Source: Rhizobium sp. NXC14 (GTDB lineage Bacteria > Pseudomonadota > Alphaproteobacteria > Rhizobiales > Rhizobiaceae). Taken from it: a DNA stretch of 64,000 nucleotides. Of this stretch, positions 7,431 through 20,060 are shown piece by piece. The DNA lies in assembly GCF_002117485.1 (NCBI RefSeq), contig NZ_CP021031.1:466066-530065 (forward strand), given 5' to 3'. Under the pieces are notes generated by a model, which was not told where the DNA came from, ran no database searches, and saw nothing but the letters and a program-made list of their open reading frames with translations. The position numbers and the translations under genes were made by a program. The first letter of the stretch is position 1, and each line of letters begins with the position of its first letter.

Positions 7431-9032
7431 ATGGACGTGCAAGAAACCACGGCAGTATGCAAAGACGCCTTCGCCGAACTGGCGTCGCCCGCGTGCATCC
7501 AAAACCCGTATCCATTCATGCGGTGGTTGCGCGAGCACGATCCGGTGCATCGCTCGGCATCGGGCCTTTTTCTGTTGAGCCGTCACGCCGACATCTACTG
7601 GGCGTTGAAGGCGACGGGCGATGAGTTTCGGGGACCGGCGCCGGGCGAACTGGCGCGCTACTTCCCTCGTGCGGCGACCAGCCTGTCGCTCAATCTGCTG
7701 GCGTCCACGCTAGCCATGAAGGAGCCACCGACGCATACGCGTCTGCGCCGGCTGATATCGCGCGATTTCACCATGCGCCAGATCGACAACCTGAGGCCGA
7801 GCATCGCGCGCATCGTCGCAGCGCGCCTGGACGGCATGGCGCCCGCACTGGAGCGCGGAGAGGCGGTGGACCTGCATCGGGAATTCGCACTGGCCTTGCC
7901 CATGCTTGTCTTCGCCGAACTGTTCGGCATGCCCCAGGAGGACATTTTCGAGCTCTCCGCCGTCATCAGCACTATTTTGGAAGGCCTGAGCCCGCACGCC
8001 AGCGATCTCCAGCTTGCCGCGGCGGACGCGGCCAGTGCCAGGGTGCAGGCCTACTTCGGTGACCTCATACTGCGCAAGCGCACCGATCCCCACCAGGACA
8101 TCGTGTCGACTCTGGTCAGCGCACACAGCGACGACTCCGACACGCTTTCAGACGCCGAGTTGATCAGCATGCTGTGGGGCATGCTGCTGGGCGGCTTCGC
8201 CACCACTGCTGCGACTGTCGATCATGCGGTCCTGGCGATGCTGGCGTATCCCGAACAGCGACACTGGCTGCAGGGTGACGCCACAGGGGTGGAGGCATTC
8301 GTTGAAGAAGTACTGCGCTACGAAGCGCCCGCTATGTTCAGCTCCATTCCGCGTATCGCCCAGCGCGACATCGAACTGCGCGGCGTGGTGATCCCGAAGG
8401 GCGCGGACGTGCGTGTGCTGATGGCGGCCGGCAATCGCGACCCGGACGCCTTCGCTGATCCCGACCGATTCGATCCGGCGCGATTTCACGGCACCAGGCC
8501 TGGCATGTCGAACGACGGGCAGATCATGCTGAGCTTCGGCCACGGCATCCACTTCTGCCTAGGTGCGCAACTGGCCCGTGTGCAACTGGCCGAGAGCCTG
8601 CCGCAAATCCAGGCGCGCTTTCCCACTCTGGCATTGGCCGAACAGCCGACCCGGGAGCCCTCCGCCTTCCTGAGGACGTTCCGAGCGCTACCGGTGCGGC
8701 TGCACGCGCATGGGGCGGCTGAGGTTCACGTGGTGGTCGACCAGGATCTATGCGGAACCACCGGGCAGTGCGTGCTGACGCTGCCGGGCGCCTTTCGCCA
8801 GCGCGAATCGGACGGCGTGGCCGAAGTATCCGTCGCGACGGTCCCGCAGGCGCTGCACGCCGCCGTGCGGCTTGCGGCCAGCCAGTGCCCGGTCGCTGCT
8901 ATTCGGGTGATCGAAAGCGACGCCGGCAATGACCATCGCACCATCTCCGACTCTGCGCCTTCTCCGGAAGAGGCCGCGCGACCTGAAACGAAAGATCTAC
9001 GCAATCCAGGAGGGCATGATGGGACGATTTGA
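7431..9032 (+). CDS. cyp114: CYP114-ferredoxin fusion (ent-kaurenoic acid to GA12-aldehyde)
   Basis: 533 aa, about 100 longer than a stand-alone P450. Residues 1 to about 425 are CYP114: I-helix [19 protein letters not shown], and haem motif [17 protein letters not shown]. From about residue 430 a ferredoxin follows in frame with no stop: [16 protein letters not shown]...[13 protein letters not shown], the CX5C...CP pattern of a [3Fe-4S]-type ferredoxin. In many rhizobia these are separate adjacent genes; CYP114 needs this ferredoxin for the ring contraction. The last ~40 codons are low-complexity and overlap the SDR start by 17 bases. Confidence 0.9.
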   Translation: MDVQETTAVCKDAFAELASPACIQNPYPFMRWLREHDPVHRSASGLFLLSRHADIYWALKATGDEFRGPAPGELARYFPRAATSLSLNLLASTLAMKEPPTHTRLRRLISRDFTMRQIDNLRPSIARIVAARLDGMAPALERGEAVDLHREFALALPMLVFAELFGMPQEDIFELSAVISTILEGLSPHASDLQLAAADAASARVQAYFGDLILRKRTDPHQDIVSTLVSAHSDDSDTLSDAELISMLWGMLLGGFATTAATVDHAVLAMLAYPEQRHWLQGDATGVEAFVEEVLRYEAPAMFSSIPRIAQRDIELRGVVIPKGADVRVLMAAGNRDPDAFADPDRFDPARFHGTRPGMSNDGQIMLSFGHGIHFCLGAQLARVQLAESLPQIQARFPTLALAEQPTREPSAFLRTFRALPVRLHAHGAAEVHVVVDQDLCGTTGQCVLTLPGAFRQRESDGVAEVSVATVPQALHAAVRLAASQCPVAAIRVIESDAGNDHRTISDSAPSPEEAARPETKDLRNPGGHDGTI

Positions 9033-9861
9033 AGGCAAGGTGGCCGTGGTGACCGGCGCCGGCGCCGGGATCGGTAAGGCATGCGCCCTCGCCATTGCGC
9101 GCGAGGGCGGCAGAGTGGTTGTGGCCGACATTGACGGCTCTGCCGCCATCGTCTGCACCGCGCAGATCGAAGCCGAAGCGGGCCAAGCGCTGGCCGTGGC
9201 CATGGACATCGCCGATGCGCAGGCGGTGGCATCGCTGTTCAAGACGGTGGAGCAGCACTTCGGTGGGGTCGACGTGCTTGTTAACAATGCTAGCGCCATG
9301 CATCTGACCCTACGTGACCGCGCGATCCTCGACCTGGACGTGGCGGTATGGGACGAGACCATGACGACCAATCTGCGCGGCACCCTCCTCTGCTGCCGGC
9401 AGGCCATTCCACAGATGATCGCCCGTGGGGGTGGCGCGATCGTTAACATGTCGTCGTGCCAGGGGCTCAGCGGCGACACGGCACTGACGTCCTACGCCGC
9501 GTCAAAGGCCGCTATGAACATGCTGTCGGCCTCGCTGGCCACGCAGTACGGTCACGCGCAGATCCGCTGCAACGCGGTTGCGCCGGGTCTTGTTATGACC
9601 GAACGACTCCTCGCCAAATTGGACGAGTGCACGCAACGACATCTACGCCGCCACCAGCTCCTGCCGCATGCCGGCCGCCCCGAAGACGTAGCCGCGCTGG
9701 TGACCTTCCTGCTCTCCGACGAGGCTGCGTTCATCACCGGCCAGGTGGTGTGCATCGACGGCGGCATGCTGGCACATGTTCCAACTTACGCCGACGGTGG
9801 CAACAGCGGCGCGGCGCGGCCGGCCTATGACGCCGCTGAAGCGGCTGCGGCGGCGCACTGA
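9016..9861 (+). CDS. SDR oxidoreductase (GA12-aldehyde to GA12)
   Basis: 281 aa. ATG at 9016 (or the adjacent one at 9019) is chosen because it follows CCAGGAGGG; the longer upstream frame only overlaps CYP114-Fd. Rossmann motif [10 protein letters not shown] near the N-terminus, NNAS, catalytic Ser in NMSS, YAASK (Tyr-x-x-x-Lys), and a C-terminal [10 protein letters not shown] typical of classical SDRs. In gibberellin operons the SDR oxidises GA12-aldehyde to GA12. Its TGA overlaps the ATG of CYP117, indicating translational coupling. Confidence 0.9.
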   Translation: MMGRFEGKVAVVTGAGAGIGKACALAIAREGGRVVVADIDGSAAIVCTAQIEAEAGQALAVAMDIADAQAVASLFKTVEQHFGGVDVLVNNASAMHLTLRDRAILDLDVAVWDETMTTNLRGTLLCCRQAIPQMIARGGGAIVNMSSCQGLSGDTALTSYAASKAAMNMLSASLATQYGHAQIRCNAVAPGLVMTERLLAKLDECTQRHLRRHQLLPHAGRPEDVAALVTFLLSDEAAFITGQVVCIDGGMLAHVPTYADGGNSGAARPAYDAAEAAAAAH

Positions 9862-11207
9862 TGATGGACGTGCTGCTCAATCCGCTGAACCGCTGGCACC
9901 GGCTGCGGGACGACATCCCGGTCATGCCCGGAGCTTACCCCCTGGTCGGGCATCTTCCCGCTATCGTCTGCGATCTGCCGCGCCTGCTGCGCCGCGCGGA
10001 AAGGACGCTAGGCAGCCACTTCTGGCTGGACTTCGGCCCTGCCGGCCACCTCATGACCTGCCTGGAGCCGGATGCGTTTGCATTGCTCTGGCACAAGGAA
10101 GTGTCCTCGGCGCTGATCGAAGAGATGGCGCCCGACATCCTTGGCGGAACGTTGGTTACTTTGGACGGCAGCGCGCACCGTCAGGCGCGCGATGGGATAA
10201 AGGCGGCGTTTCTGCCCAGGGGTCTGACCGAAGCCCGCATTGGCGAGCTGTTCGAACCCGTCATCCGTGCTCGGGTACAGGCGTGGCGCGATCGCGGTGA
10301 AGTAACTATCCTGCCCGAAACGGGCGACCTGATGCTCAAACTCACCTTCAGTCTTATGGGCATCCCCGCCCGAGACCTGCCGGAATGGCACCGCAAGTAC
10401 CGGCAACTGCTACAGTTGATGATCGCTCCCCCGATCGACCTGCCAGGAATGCCATTGCAGCGCGGCCGCGCCGCCCGCGATTGGATCGACACGAAGTCGC
10501 GCCAGTTCATCCGCGACGCGCGCGCGTGTGCCGCGCGCACAGGGCTGATCAACGACATGGTGGGCGCCTTCGATCACAGCGAAGATGCGCTCTCCGATGA
10601 CGTCTTGGTCGCCAATATCCGCTTGCTGCTGCTTGCCGGTCACGAGACCACCGCCTCAACAATGGCCTGGATGGTGATCGAGCTGGCGAGGCAGCCGGAG
10701 CTGTGGGACGCCTTAGTCGAAGAGGCGCAATGCGTGGGCGCGGTGCCGACCCGGCACGCGGACCTGGCGCAGTGTCCGGTCGCCGAGGCGTTGTTTCGCG
10801 AGACGCTACGGATGCATCCGGCGTCCTCGCTCGTACCGCGTCGCGCGACGCAGGAATTACAACTTGGCCAGCGGCGCATTCCCGCGGGCACCCGTTTAGG
10901 AATCCCGCTGCTGTATTTCTCGACCTCGGCGATGCTGCACGAGGCGCCTGATCAGTTCCGCCTGACACGGTGGCTGGAACGCACGGAGCCTATCCGGCCG
11001 TTGGACATGCTGCAGTTCGGCAGCGGCCCACACGTCTGCATCGGCTATCACCTGGTATGGCTGGAACTTGTGCAGTTCAGCATCGCCTTGGCGCTGACCA
11101 TGCACAAGGCCGGGGCGCGACCACGGTTGCTGAGCGACGCCGAAAAAGGCCGGCGCTACTTCCCGACCGCACAACCGTCCATGAAAATCCGCATCGGGTT
11201 CTCATGA
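9861..11207 (+). CDS. cyp117: Cytochrome P450 CYP117 (ent-kaurene oxidase)
   Basis: 448 aa from the ATG overlapping the SDR stop; a second ATG is three bases in. I-helix LLAGHETTAS, ETLR of the K helix, and haem motif FGSGPHVCIGYHLVWLE near the C-terminus. CYP117 carries out the three-step oxidation of ent-kaurene to ent-kaurenoic acid. The HETT motif and the WLE tail differ from the CYP112/CYP114 style, consistent with a separate P450 family. Confidence 0.88.
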   Translation: MMDVLLNPLNRWHRLRDDIPVMPGAYPLVGHLPAIVCDLPRLLRRAERTLGSHFWLDFGPAGHLMTCLEPDAFALLWHKEVSSALIEEMAPDILGGTLVTLDGSAHRQARDGIKAAFLPRGLTEARIGELFEPVIRARVQAWRDRGEVTILPETGDLMLKLTFSLMGIPARDLPEWHRKYRQLLQLMIAPPIDLPGMPLQRGRAARDWIDTKSRQFIRDARACAARTGLINDMVGAFDHSEDALSDDVLVANIRLLLLAGHETTASTMAWMVIELARQPELWDALVEEAQCVGAVPTRHADLAQCPVAEALFRETLRMHPASSLVPRRATQELQLGQRRIPAGTRLGIPLLYFSTSAMLHEAPDQFRLTRWLERTEPIRPLDMLQFGSGPHVCIGYHLVWLELVQFSIALALTMHKAGARPRLLSDAEKGRRYFPTAQPSMKIRIGFS

Positions 11208-11301
11208 GCTGCCATTGCATGCCCATGTGGCGAGGTAGCGATGCCGGCAACCCGCGGCTGCTCGCTGCTCGCCTTGGCCCTCTCCTGTCAGGTACAAGGA
11301 C

Positions 11302-12309
11302 ATGAACAACATGCAGACCGGTTCTAAGCAACACGACGACCGAACTGGCGTTTCAGGGCTCGGCGGATCGGGCGCGCAGGCGCCCGGCGCAGCCGGCGGG
11401 CTGCTGCCGGAGATCTGGATGCAGTATGGCGCAAAGCGGGTCGAACAGGCGCTGGCGCGTCTTCTATGCGCCGAAGACGACGGTGGGACCGAGTTGATGG
11501 CGGCGATGCGCTACGCCACCTTGCAGGGCGGGAAGCGCACCCGCGCCTTGCTCTGTCTGGCTGCCGGCGCCCTGGCCGACTCGCCGGCGCACATGCTCGA
11601 CGACGTCGGCGCCGCTATAGAGATGATGCACGCCTGTACCCTCGTCCACGACGACCTGCCGGCGATGGACGACGACGTGCTTCGCCGCGGCCTTCCGACC
11701 GTGCACGTGAAATTCGGCGAAGCCACTGCGATCCTGGTCGGCGATGCGCTGCAGGCGCATGCATTCCTCACTCTGGCGAGCCTGGATGCGCCGGCCGACA
11801 ATCGTGTCGCGCTCGTGCGCGAACTGGCTCGGGCCGTGTCCGCGGAGGGTGCCGCAGGCGGACAGGCCATGGATCTGTCGCTGGTCGGAAAGCACGTCGA
11901 GCTGGACAGAATCGTGACGATGCACCGTATGAAGACCGGAGCGCTCGTGCGCGCTTCCGTTCGCATGGGCGCGCTATGCGCCATCGCGGAGGACGCCGCG
12001 CACGCTGCGCTGTACCGTGCGCTCGATCGCTACAGCGCCCGTCTTGGCCTCGCGTTGCAGGTGATCGACGACATTCTCGACGCGACGGCAGACTACGCGA
12101 CGCTGGGCAAGACGCCCGGGAAGGACGCGGCGGCGCAGAAGCCGACCTGCGCGTCGATCATGGGGCTGCAGGCAGCGTGCCAGTTCGTGCCGGATCTGTT
12201 GCGCGACGCCGGGGAGGCCATCGCCCCGCTGGGGCCGCGTGCAGAGGGGTTGGCGCAGATCCTGCAGCGGGCCAACGGGTATCTGGGCAAGCACGCGCCA
12301 TGTACATGA
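11302..12309 (+). CDS. Geranylgeranyl diphosphate synthase
   Basis: 335 aa. Both aspartate-rich motifs of trans-prenyltransferases are present: HDDLPAMDDD (first) and VIDDILD (second), with GGKRTRALL for the substrate diphosphate. The first ~35 residues are Gly/Ala-rich and dispensable-looking. It supplies GGPP to the diterpene cyclases downstream. The 152-base gap to the next gene holds only a tiny frame (12306-12380) with no support. No isopentenyl-diphosphate isomerase gene follows in this operon. Confidence 0.88.
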   Translation: MNNMQTGSKQHDDRTGVSGLGGSGAQAPGAAGGLLPEIWMQYGAKRVEQALARLLCAEDDGGTELMAAMRYATLQGGKRTRALLCLAAGALADSPAHMLDDVGAAIEMMHACTLVHDDLPAMDDDVLRRGLPTVHVKFGEATAILVGDALQAHAFLTLASLDAPADNRVALVRELARAVSAEGAAGGQAMDLSLVGKHVELDRIVTMHRMKTGALVRASVRMGALCAIAEDAAHAALYRALDRYSARLGLALQVIDDILDATADYATLGKTPGKDAAAQKPTCASIMGLQAACQFVPDLLRDAGEAIAPLGPRAEGLAQILQRANGYLGKHAPCT

Positions 12310-12461
12310 GCGCGCCCGTCGACATGGAGAGGCCCCTGTGCTGCTACGACCGCGCCGGCGGCAGCTGGGGCATGCCATGAGTCGTCCGAGTTCGCGGCTA
12401 CGTGCGCGGGGTCTGCCCGATCCTGGTCCTCGTCAACTATCTGCAGTAGGAAACATTCCGC

Positions 12462-14902
<2,441 letters not shown>

Positions 14903-14929
14903 TCTAAGCGACGCTCCCGGAGGGCGAGG

Positions 14930-15132
14930 GCATGGACCGCTACCAGCTGATCCGGTCCCGCCCTAACCGGGACCGAGACCGGGACAAGGCCCCCGCCGCC
15001 AAGGGGGGCGAACTGAATCCTGGATGCCGCCATGCGCCGCCAGATCGAGGTAGAGCTTGAACTCGCCCAGGCTGATCTGGCCGGGGCGCTTGCCGAATAG
15101 GACGGTGCCATCGGTGCAAGCCGCCTTTTTGA
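14930..15132 (+). pseudogene. Relic tails of the DUF736 and 54-aa backbone genes
   Basis: YQLIRSRPNRD at about 14938-14975 is the DUF736 C-terminus with the stop changed. From about 15014, RRQIEVELELAQADLAGALAE is the 54-aa protein tail, followed by an in-frame TAG. The ~300 bases normally between them are lost. This third, decayed module copy directly abuts the gibberellin operon. Confidence 0.65.
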
Positions 15133-15144
15133 GGCGGCTCTTTC
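15119..15144 (+). terminator. Relic copy of the stop-overlapping terminator
   Basis: AGCCGCC-TTTTTGA-GGCGGCT followed by CTTTC; same hairpin as at 3939 and 34573, here without an intact gene. Confidence 0.6.
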
Positions 15145-15260
15145 TGCGGGACTGGTCAGCCGGATGAAACGACCTTCCTCGCGAGATCGGGGTGTCCTTC
15201 GAAGACCAATCGAAAGCGGCGCCGATGAAGCGCTTTCGACGCCCGCTTTGGCGGGCCTTG

Positions 15261-15518
15261 CTATGTCGGGACCGAGGCGCGCGGACGATAGCCGCGTTTG
15301 CGCTTTTGTCGGAGCAGCTCGAGAAACAGCTGGACCGCTTCTTTTTCCCGGCCGAAATGCTGGATCATCGTCTGACCCTTGGTGCCAATGCGGCCCCATT
15401 TCCTAAGCAGGCAGATATCCCCGAACAGGTTGGGTTCGATCGACATGGCATAGTAACGCGCCATGTTCTTGGAGGCGTCCACACGCTCGACATAGAGGTG
15501 ATAGGGCTGCGAGATCAT
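15261..15518 (-). CDS. WGR-domain protein, 85 aa
   Basis: Start ATG at 15518 (MISQPYHLYVERVDASKNMA). The motif LLRKWGRIGTKGQ contains the WGR triad, followed by an alternating basic helix ending KRKRGYRPR. WGR domains are nucleic-acid-binding modules first seen in PARPs; stand-alone rhizobial forms are uncharacterised. A near-identical gene is at 35928-36185, so this one belongs to the relic third backbone copy but is still intact. Confidence 0.75.
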   Translation of the reverse strand: MISQPYHLYVERVDASKNMARYYAMSIEPNLFGDICLLRKWGRIGTKGQTMIQHFGREKEAVQLFLELLRQKRKRGYRPRASVPT

Positions 15519-15890
15519 AACATCCAGAATCGTCCATCCTGAATGTCTCGTCCAACGACAGTTGTGAATCGTTCGGCTGGGATCGATTCACATAGGTGAT
15601 GATTAGACCGAGGACCGGTTGGACGAGGCGCTCTCTGCGCACGGCTCTACTCACCATGCTCACGGAGCCCGCCTACGGTCTCCGTGCTTCCTGTGACGAT
15701 CCTCTTGCAGCTCTCAGCCGCATGATCCATGTCTTGAGCCGTCCCAGCGACTGGCGAGGCCTTCATGGGTAAGACTGCGGCTCATGCCGAGAATCACCTG
15801 ATCCGGTGGCCGGCCGTTCGGGGATCACTCCGGGACCGCCTGCCGAGGCCTGGACGCCGATAGAGGCAAATTCGGGGATGCGGCGGATGG
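15519..15890. other. Backbone intergenic relic
   Basis: The first ~70 bases (CGTCCAACGACA, TGAATCG) match 36205-36280 beside the other WGR gene; similarity then fades. No gene seen. Confidence 0.4.
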
Positions 15891-16688
15891 TCACGCCGGT
15901 TCGAGGACGCGTTTTCTGCCGCCCCAGGAGATGAAGCTCGGATTGGCAAAGTTGAAATCGGCCGCCGTCCCCGTCTTGCCATAGGTCAGCAGCGCCCCGT
16001 CGAGCGTCACCGTCGATCCCCCGGCGGCGCGCAGCACCGCGTCGCCGGCCGCGGTGTCCCATTCCATCGTGCGGGTGAAGCGTGGATAGACGTCGGCCTT
16101 GCCTTCGGCCAGGAGGCAGAATTTCAGCGAGGAGCCGATATTGGTGCATTTGGAGATCGCGTGATCGGCGAGGAAGGTTCCCGTGTCCGGGCTGTTGTGA
16201 CGAAGGCTTGCAAGTGCAAGCCGATCGTCCAGCTGCTCGCGGACGGCAATTGCTGTGCGTGCCCCGATGGTGAAGTCCTCGGTGACCTCAAGCCTTTGGG
16301 CACGGCCGCGCTCCCCCGAGAAGGCGAGCCCGAGTGCCGGCGCGTAGACGATCCCGGCGACCGGGGCGCCGTTCTCGATATAGGCGATGTTGACGGTGAA
16401 TTCCTGCCGTCCGTCGACGAATTCACGGGTGCCGTCGAGAGGGTCGACCAGGAAGAAGCTTCGGCCGCTGATGTCGGGCACGTTTCCGGCGGCAACCGAC
16501 TCTTCTGCCACGACGGGTATATTGGGATAATTCCTGGAGAGATGGGCGAGGATTATGCGTTCGGCCTCCTCGTCCGCAACCGTAACCGGGCTTGCGTCCG
16601 CCTTCATGGCAATGGGAAAGCCTTCGCGCAAAACCGCGATGATGGCCTTACCGGCTTCGAGCGCCGCCTTTTCAAATGTCGTCAGCAT
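15891..16688 (-). CDS. cysQ: 3'(2'),5'-bisphosphate nucleotidase CysQ
   Basis: 265 aa, the normal CysQ length. Inositol-monophosphatase-family metal motifs are intact: VAEES (Glu ligand), DPLDGTREF (about residue 82) and the C-terminal EWDTAAGDAVL. It hydrolyses PAP/PAPS and relieves PAP toxicity during sulfate assimilation. In rhizobial symbiotic regions this activity can sit beside sulfated-signal genes, but none is seen here; the neighbours are relics, so the gene looks like isolated cargo. Confidence 0.88.
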   Translation of the reverse strand: MLTTFEKAALEAGKAIIAVLREGFPIAMKADASPVTVADEEAERIILAHLSRNYPNIPVVAEESVAAGNVPDISGRSFFLVDPLDGTREFVDGRQEFTVNIAYIENGAPVAGIVYAPALGLAFSGERGRAQRLEVTEDFTIGARTAIAVREQLDDRLALASLRHNSPDTGTFLADHAISKCTNIGSSLKFCLLAEGKADVYPRFTRTMEWDTAAGDAVLRAAGGSTVTLDGALLTYGKTGTAADFNFANPSFISWGGRKRVLEPA

Positions 16689-17884
16689 TGTCCTTTTGCC
16701 GTTCGCCGCGCGGCGAGCGCTCGCTGTCGCCCGTCGTCAACCATCCCTGTCGCACCAGATATCGATATGGTGGTCCTCGCCGCGCCCCGCACCCCGATAA
16801 CGCAGATTGAAGATGCTACCATGAGCTTTCAGCCTTGTCAGACGAAGAAGGGGTAATGCTCGCGAAATGGTATTCGCGAAAGTGGTCGGCTTCTGGTGTG
16901 AATTTGCGCCATCTTCCAATTCTATGAATGACTTGCGAGTAAGCGGGTAAGGAAATAGCGACGATAGTCTCCGAATCGTTAACTCAGCGGCAGCTTCGAA
17001 TCAAAAAAACGGCTTTTCTTTGCCGGCCCCGAGCAGCGAATCGCCCTGCTCGGGTAACCGTGCACAGATTGCGGCCATACTTCCTCGTCGTGCAAGTCCT
17101 AACCAGAGTGTAATCGCCATCGACGACGCGGTTAATTCGCGCGCTCTCGCCGCGGAATGAAAACGCGGTCCACAACGCCGTCGTCCGTGTTTTGCCCAGA
17201 GCGAGGACACTAGAGAGATCTCCGTCGCCGCAGAAAGCGAGCCACGCCCCCGCAGCAATGATCATGGCCGCGGGATCCCGTCACTAATCCACGCGAGATT
17301 CGGTCGAGATCGCGCTGTTTTTCCACGCTGGTGATGTTGATTCCTGCTACCGGACTTCCGCGGCCTTCTGAACGAAACCACATTCAATTTTGCCGCTTGC
17401 TTGTCCTCTCCTGTTTGCCAATTATATCGGACCCGGTTTCATCTGCGTTTACGGAGACGCTCGGCCTCGAGCTGCAGTATGGTGTGCGGGAGCGGGGCGC
17501 AGTCGGTCCCGCCTCTCCTTCAGGCCACTATGTTGAGGCTCCTGCGGCTGCGCTGTTTCCCGCTCCCCACACGACGAGAATTCCCGAAATCCCGTTGGGC
17601 GGCCGCTATGCTGATTTCTCCAATGAAAGAACACAAGGAAAAAAACGCTTTGTTTTCGCGGCTTTCCCTGGGTTCGGTTCTACTTTGAGCGGCGTTTCGG
17701 CCGGTTGGCAAAATCTTCCCCGTTCGAAGGACAGCGTGTTCCGTCCTTCGGTCTTGAACCATTCTCCAATCCGTGCCCCCTGATGCCGTTTCCTTTCCGG
17801 CTTCGGTCACATAGTGGGGTTCGGTTCCCGGTTTCCCATTCTCCGATAAGAGCTCAGCCCAGACCTGCCGGGCTCGCTAAGAAA
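16689..17884. other. 1.2-kb gap without recognisable genes
   Basis: Open frames here are short, overlap each other on both strands and show no family motif. The sequence lies between cysQ and a broken IS110-type transposase and probably contains decayed mobile-element flanks; nothing further can be supported. Confidence 0.4.
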
Positions 17885-18585
17885 TCATCGGGACAGCCGG
17901 GATATCGTTGCCGACGCACCCTCATCACTATCGACGCCGCGCCGCTCGTAAGGGCGCTGGGCACGCAGGATCTGGAAGGTGATCGTCAAAAGCTTGCGCG
18001 CGATCGCGACGCGCGCCTTGTTAGTTCCATTCAACTTCAGATGTTCGTATTGGGCACGAAGCTGCAAGTCGGAAGCGACGGCCGGTGCAACGGCCTCAAC
18101 GAAGGCCCAGCGCAGCCACTTATTGCCCTGCTTGATGATTTTCCCATGAAAGGTCTTGTCACCGCTCGAATAGGTCGAGGGAACAAGCCCGGCGTAGGCG
18201 GCTAGCTTCTTCGGGTTCCGGAAGCGGTCGATGTCGTCAATCTCGGCATCGATCAGCCGGGCGAAGAATTCCCCGATGCCAGGGATGGTCTTCAACAGCT
18301 TTACATTGCCGTTGGTCTTCGTCATTGCCTTGATCGTGGCTTCGGCCTGCTTGATCCGCCCGTCAATGTCGCCGATAAACTCCAGCCCCCGATCGATCTG
18401 GATGCGGTCGATCGCTGATACGTTGAGAGTGGCGAGCTGCTGGAGGCCGGTCTTGTTGAACAGGTCGCCCAGCTTCTTCAACTGCGCCGTCTGCTCTGGG
18501 TACCGGTCGAACACTGTCACACCCCGGTTCTTCACCATCGTGCGCAGCCGGACATAGAACATCCGCTCACGAAGCGCGATCGCGG
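17885..18585 (-). pseudogene. IS110/IS1111-type transposase, N-terminus missing
   Basis: About 230 residues of the C-terminal two thirds. The IS116/IS110/IS902 signature is clear: LLKTIPGIGEFFARLIDAEI, then LAAYAGLVPSTYSSGDK and GNKWLRWAFVEA. The frame runs on upstream to about 18585, where it meets an inverted traG fragment, so the N-terminal DEDD catalytic domain is gone and the element cannot transpose by itself. Confidence 0.75.
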
Positions 18586-18925
18586 TGTTCGTGAATATGA
18601 CGCCGGAGACGTTTTCCGGGGTCTACGCCAATGCTGTGAAGGAGACGCACTGGCTTTCCTACCCGAACTATGCCGCGCTGGTCTACGTTCTCCTTGACGA
18701 AATCGGATTCCGAGCCTTCGTAGATGCGCACCAGCCGCTCGCGCAGCTTCGGCTCCGGCTCGGATAGATTGGCCCGCACGCGGCGCAACGTCTGCTCCTT
18801 CTCGTCGGTATTGCCGGAGAGGCAAACGTCGGCGATCAGCGCTGTCAAAAGCTGCATGGCCGAGGCACGGAAGAAGTCGTCGCGCGCCGACGTCGTTCGC
18901 GCATTGTCGGTCATGATCAATAACA
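18583..18925 (-). pseudogene. traG: Scrambled traG fragments
   Basis: Minus strand from 18925 to about 18685 reads [20 protein letters not shown] and on to [10 protein letters not shown], matching residues of the intact TraG at 36692-38668. The next TraG piece, [20 protein letters not shown] to NYAALV, is present at about 18583-18684 but on the plus strand. So two adjacent traG blocks are kept with one inverted in place. The rest of traG is absent. Confidence 0.7.
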
Positions 18926-18948
18926 TGAGGACCTGAAAATCCTTCCCA

Positions 18949-19371
18949 TCATAGCGCCTCCCAGGGGTTGATGATATCTAGCCCAGCGGCCGCGAATGGG
19001 CTGGTATCGCGCGTAGCGACCATGAACCCACGTGCCAACGCCGTTGCGGCGATATAGCCATCCGCATTGCTGATGGCTTTGCCTGCCCTCTTGGCTTGCG
19101 CCATCAGATCGGCATAAGTTCGTGACGCATCCAAGTCGAAGGGGAGTATGCGCCCCGCTAGGGCCGGCAATACCTCTCCTTCCAAGCGATTCAGATAGAT
19201 CGTGCGTCGCTTGCCTGCTGGCATGGCCGCCAAGCCGAAACGCAGTTCGGCCACCGTAATTGCGGATAAATACAGCGTTTCGATCATCTGCGCATCGATC
19301 CAGGCCATCACATTGCGGTCGGGCTCGGCCTTCCACAGTTCGGAAACGACGTTGGTATCGATGACGATCAT
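18949..19371 (-). CDS. vapC: VapC-type PIN-domain toxin
   Basis: 140 aa. PIN-domain acidic residues are in place: Asp in MIVIDTN, Glu in VAELRFGL, Asp in ISNADGYIAATA, and a late Asp in VATRDTSPF. VapC/FitB toxins are Mg-dependent RNases that cut tRNA or rRNA and stabilise plasmids by post-segregational killing. It overlaps the upstream antitoxin gene by four bases, the normal operon arrangement. Confidence 0.88.
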   Translation of the reverse strand: MIVIDTNVVSELWKAEPDRNVMAWIDAQMIETLYLSAITVAELRFGLAAMPAGKRRTIYLNRLEGEVLPALAGRILPFDLDASRTYADLMAQAKRAGKAISNADGYIAATALARGFMVATRDTSPFAAAGLDIINPWEAL

Positions 19372-19625
19372 TCGAAGCTCATCGGTTCAGCCGGTGTCTT
19401 GTCACGCAGCTGGTTGAAATGCTCCGCTTCAGCATCGGTCAGCCCTCCTGCGTCACGGGCAATAGACGCCAATAAAGAACCGAGTTTGACGCGCTCCGGC
19501 GGACGGACAATCGTTTCGAGGATCTCGCGGATCTCGGCCTCGGTGCTGCGGCCATGCATCGCTGCTCTCACGCGAAGCGCGCGGTGCACCTCATCCGGCA
19601 GGTTCCTAACGGTCACGCTCGCCAT
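19368..19625 (-). CDS. vapB: FitA/VapB-type ribbon-helix-helix antitoxin
   Basis: 85 aa: MASVTVRNLPDEVHRALRVR then AAMHGRSTEAEIREILE is a FitA-like RHH DNA-binding motif followed by a toxin-wrapping C-terminal tail. It should bind both its own promoter and the downstream PIN toxin. An AT-rich promoter-like segment (ATATCAATGATTGCACTATACAT) lies just upstream at about 19645-19672. Confidence 0.85.
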   Translation of the reverse strand: MASVTVRNLPDEVHRALRVRAAMHGRSTEAEIREILETIVRPPERVKLGSLLASIARDAGGLTDAEAEHFNQLRDKTPAEPMSFE

Positions 19626-20060
19626 GATAACTTCCTTTCGACATAGATATCAATGATTGCACTATACATAATGTGATATCGCCATGCAATCTTCTCATAT
19701 GACAGGTTAAACGGCGTCGCCGGCATGGGAGCAACGCCGGTCCCGGGGGGCGTTATGGCTTACATGTAGGCCGGGCCAACTGCAATTTTATCATTGTGGC
19801 TAAGACCCATATTCCGCCACGTCTTGCTCTTGGACAGGTTCGGCAGGAGGGTAGGTTGGCGGCAAGGGTCGAAGCGCGCGATGAGGCCGCCTCAGTTTTC
19901 CGCCGTCATAGGCCGATAACGCACAACACCCTTACCCCACCCCAATCGGCAGCAAAGACGGTGAAGGGAGATTGGCGGTATGATCCCCACCTTTTGAGAC
20001 AACCGGCAACCTTCAATGTTCAGTAAAATGCATTTTAATATTTTCTGATAGAATGCCGTC
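19626..20060. other. Gap with antitoxin promoter; otherwise empty
   Basis: AT-rich near 19640-19700, consistent with the vapBC promoter/operator. Nothing recognisable in the rest. Confidence 0.4.

Noticed and set aside
8929..9015. Upstream start for the SDR gene
   Set aside because: Adds 29 residues translated from the CYP114-Fd overlap; the ATG at 9016 has a strong ribosome-binding site and begins at the Rossmann fold.
12306..12380. 24-aa frame between GGPP synthase and CPS
   Set aside because: Too short, no ribosome-binding site, no similarity to anything known in gibberellin operons.
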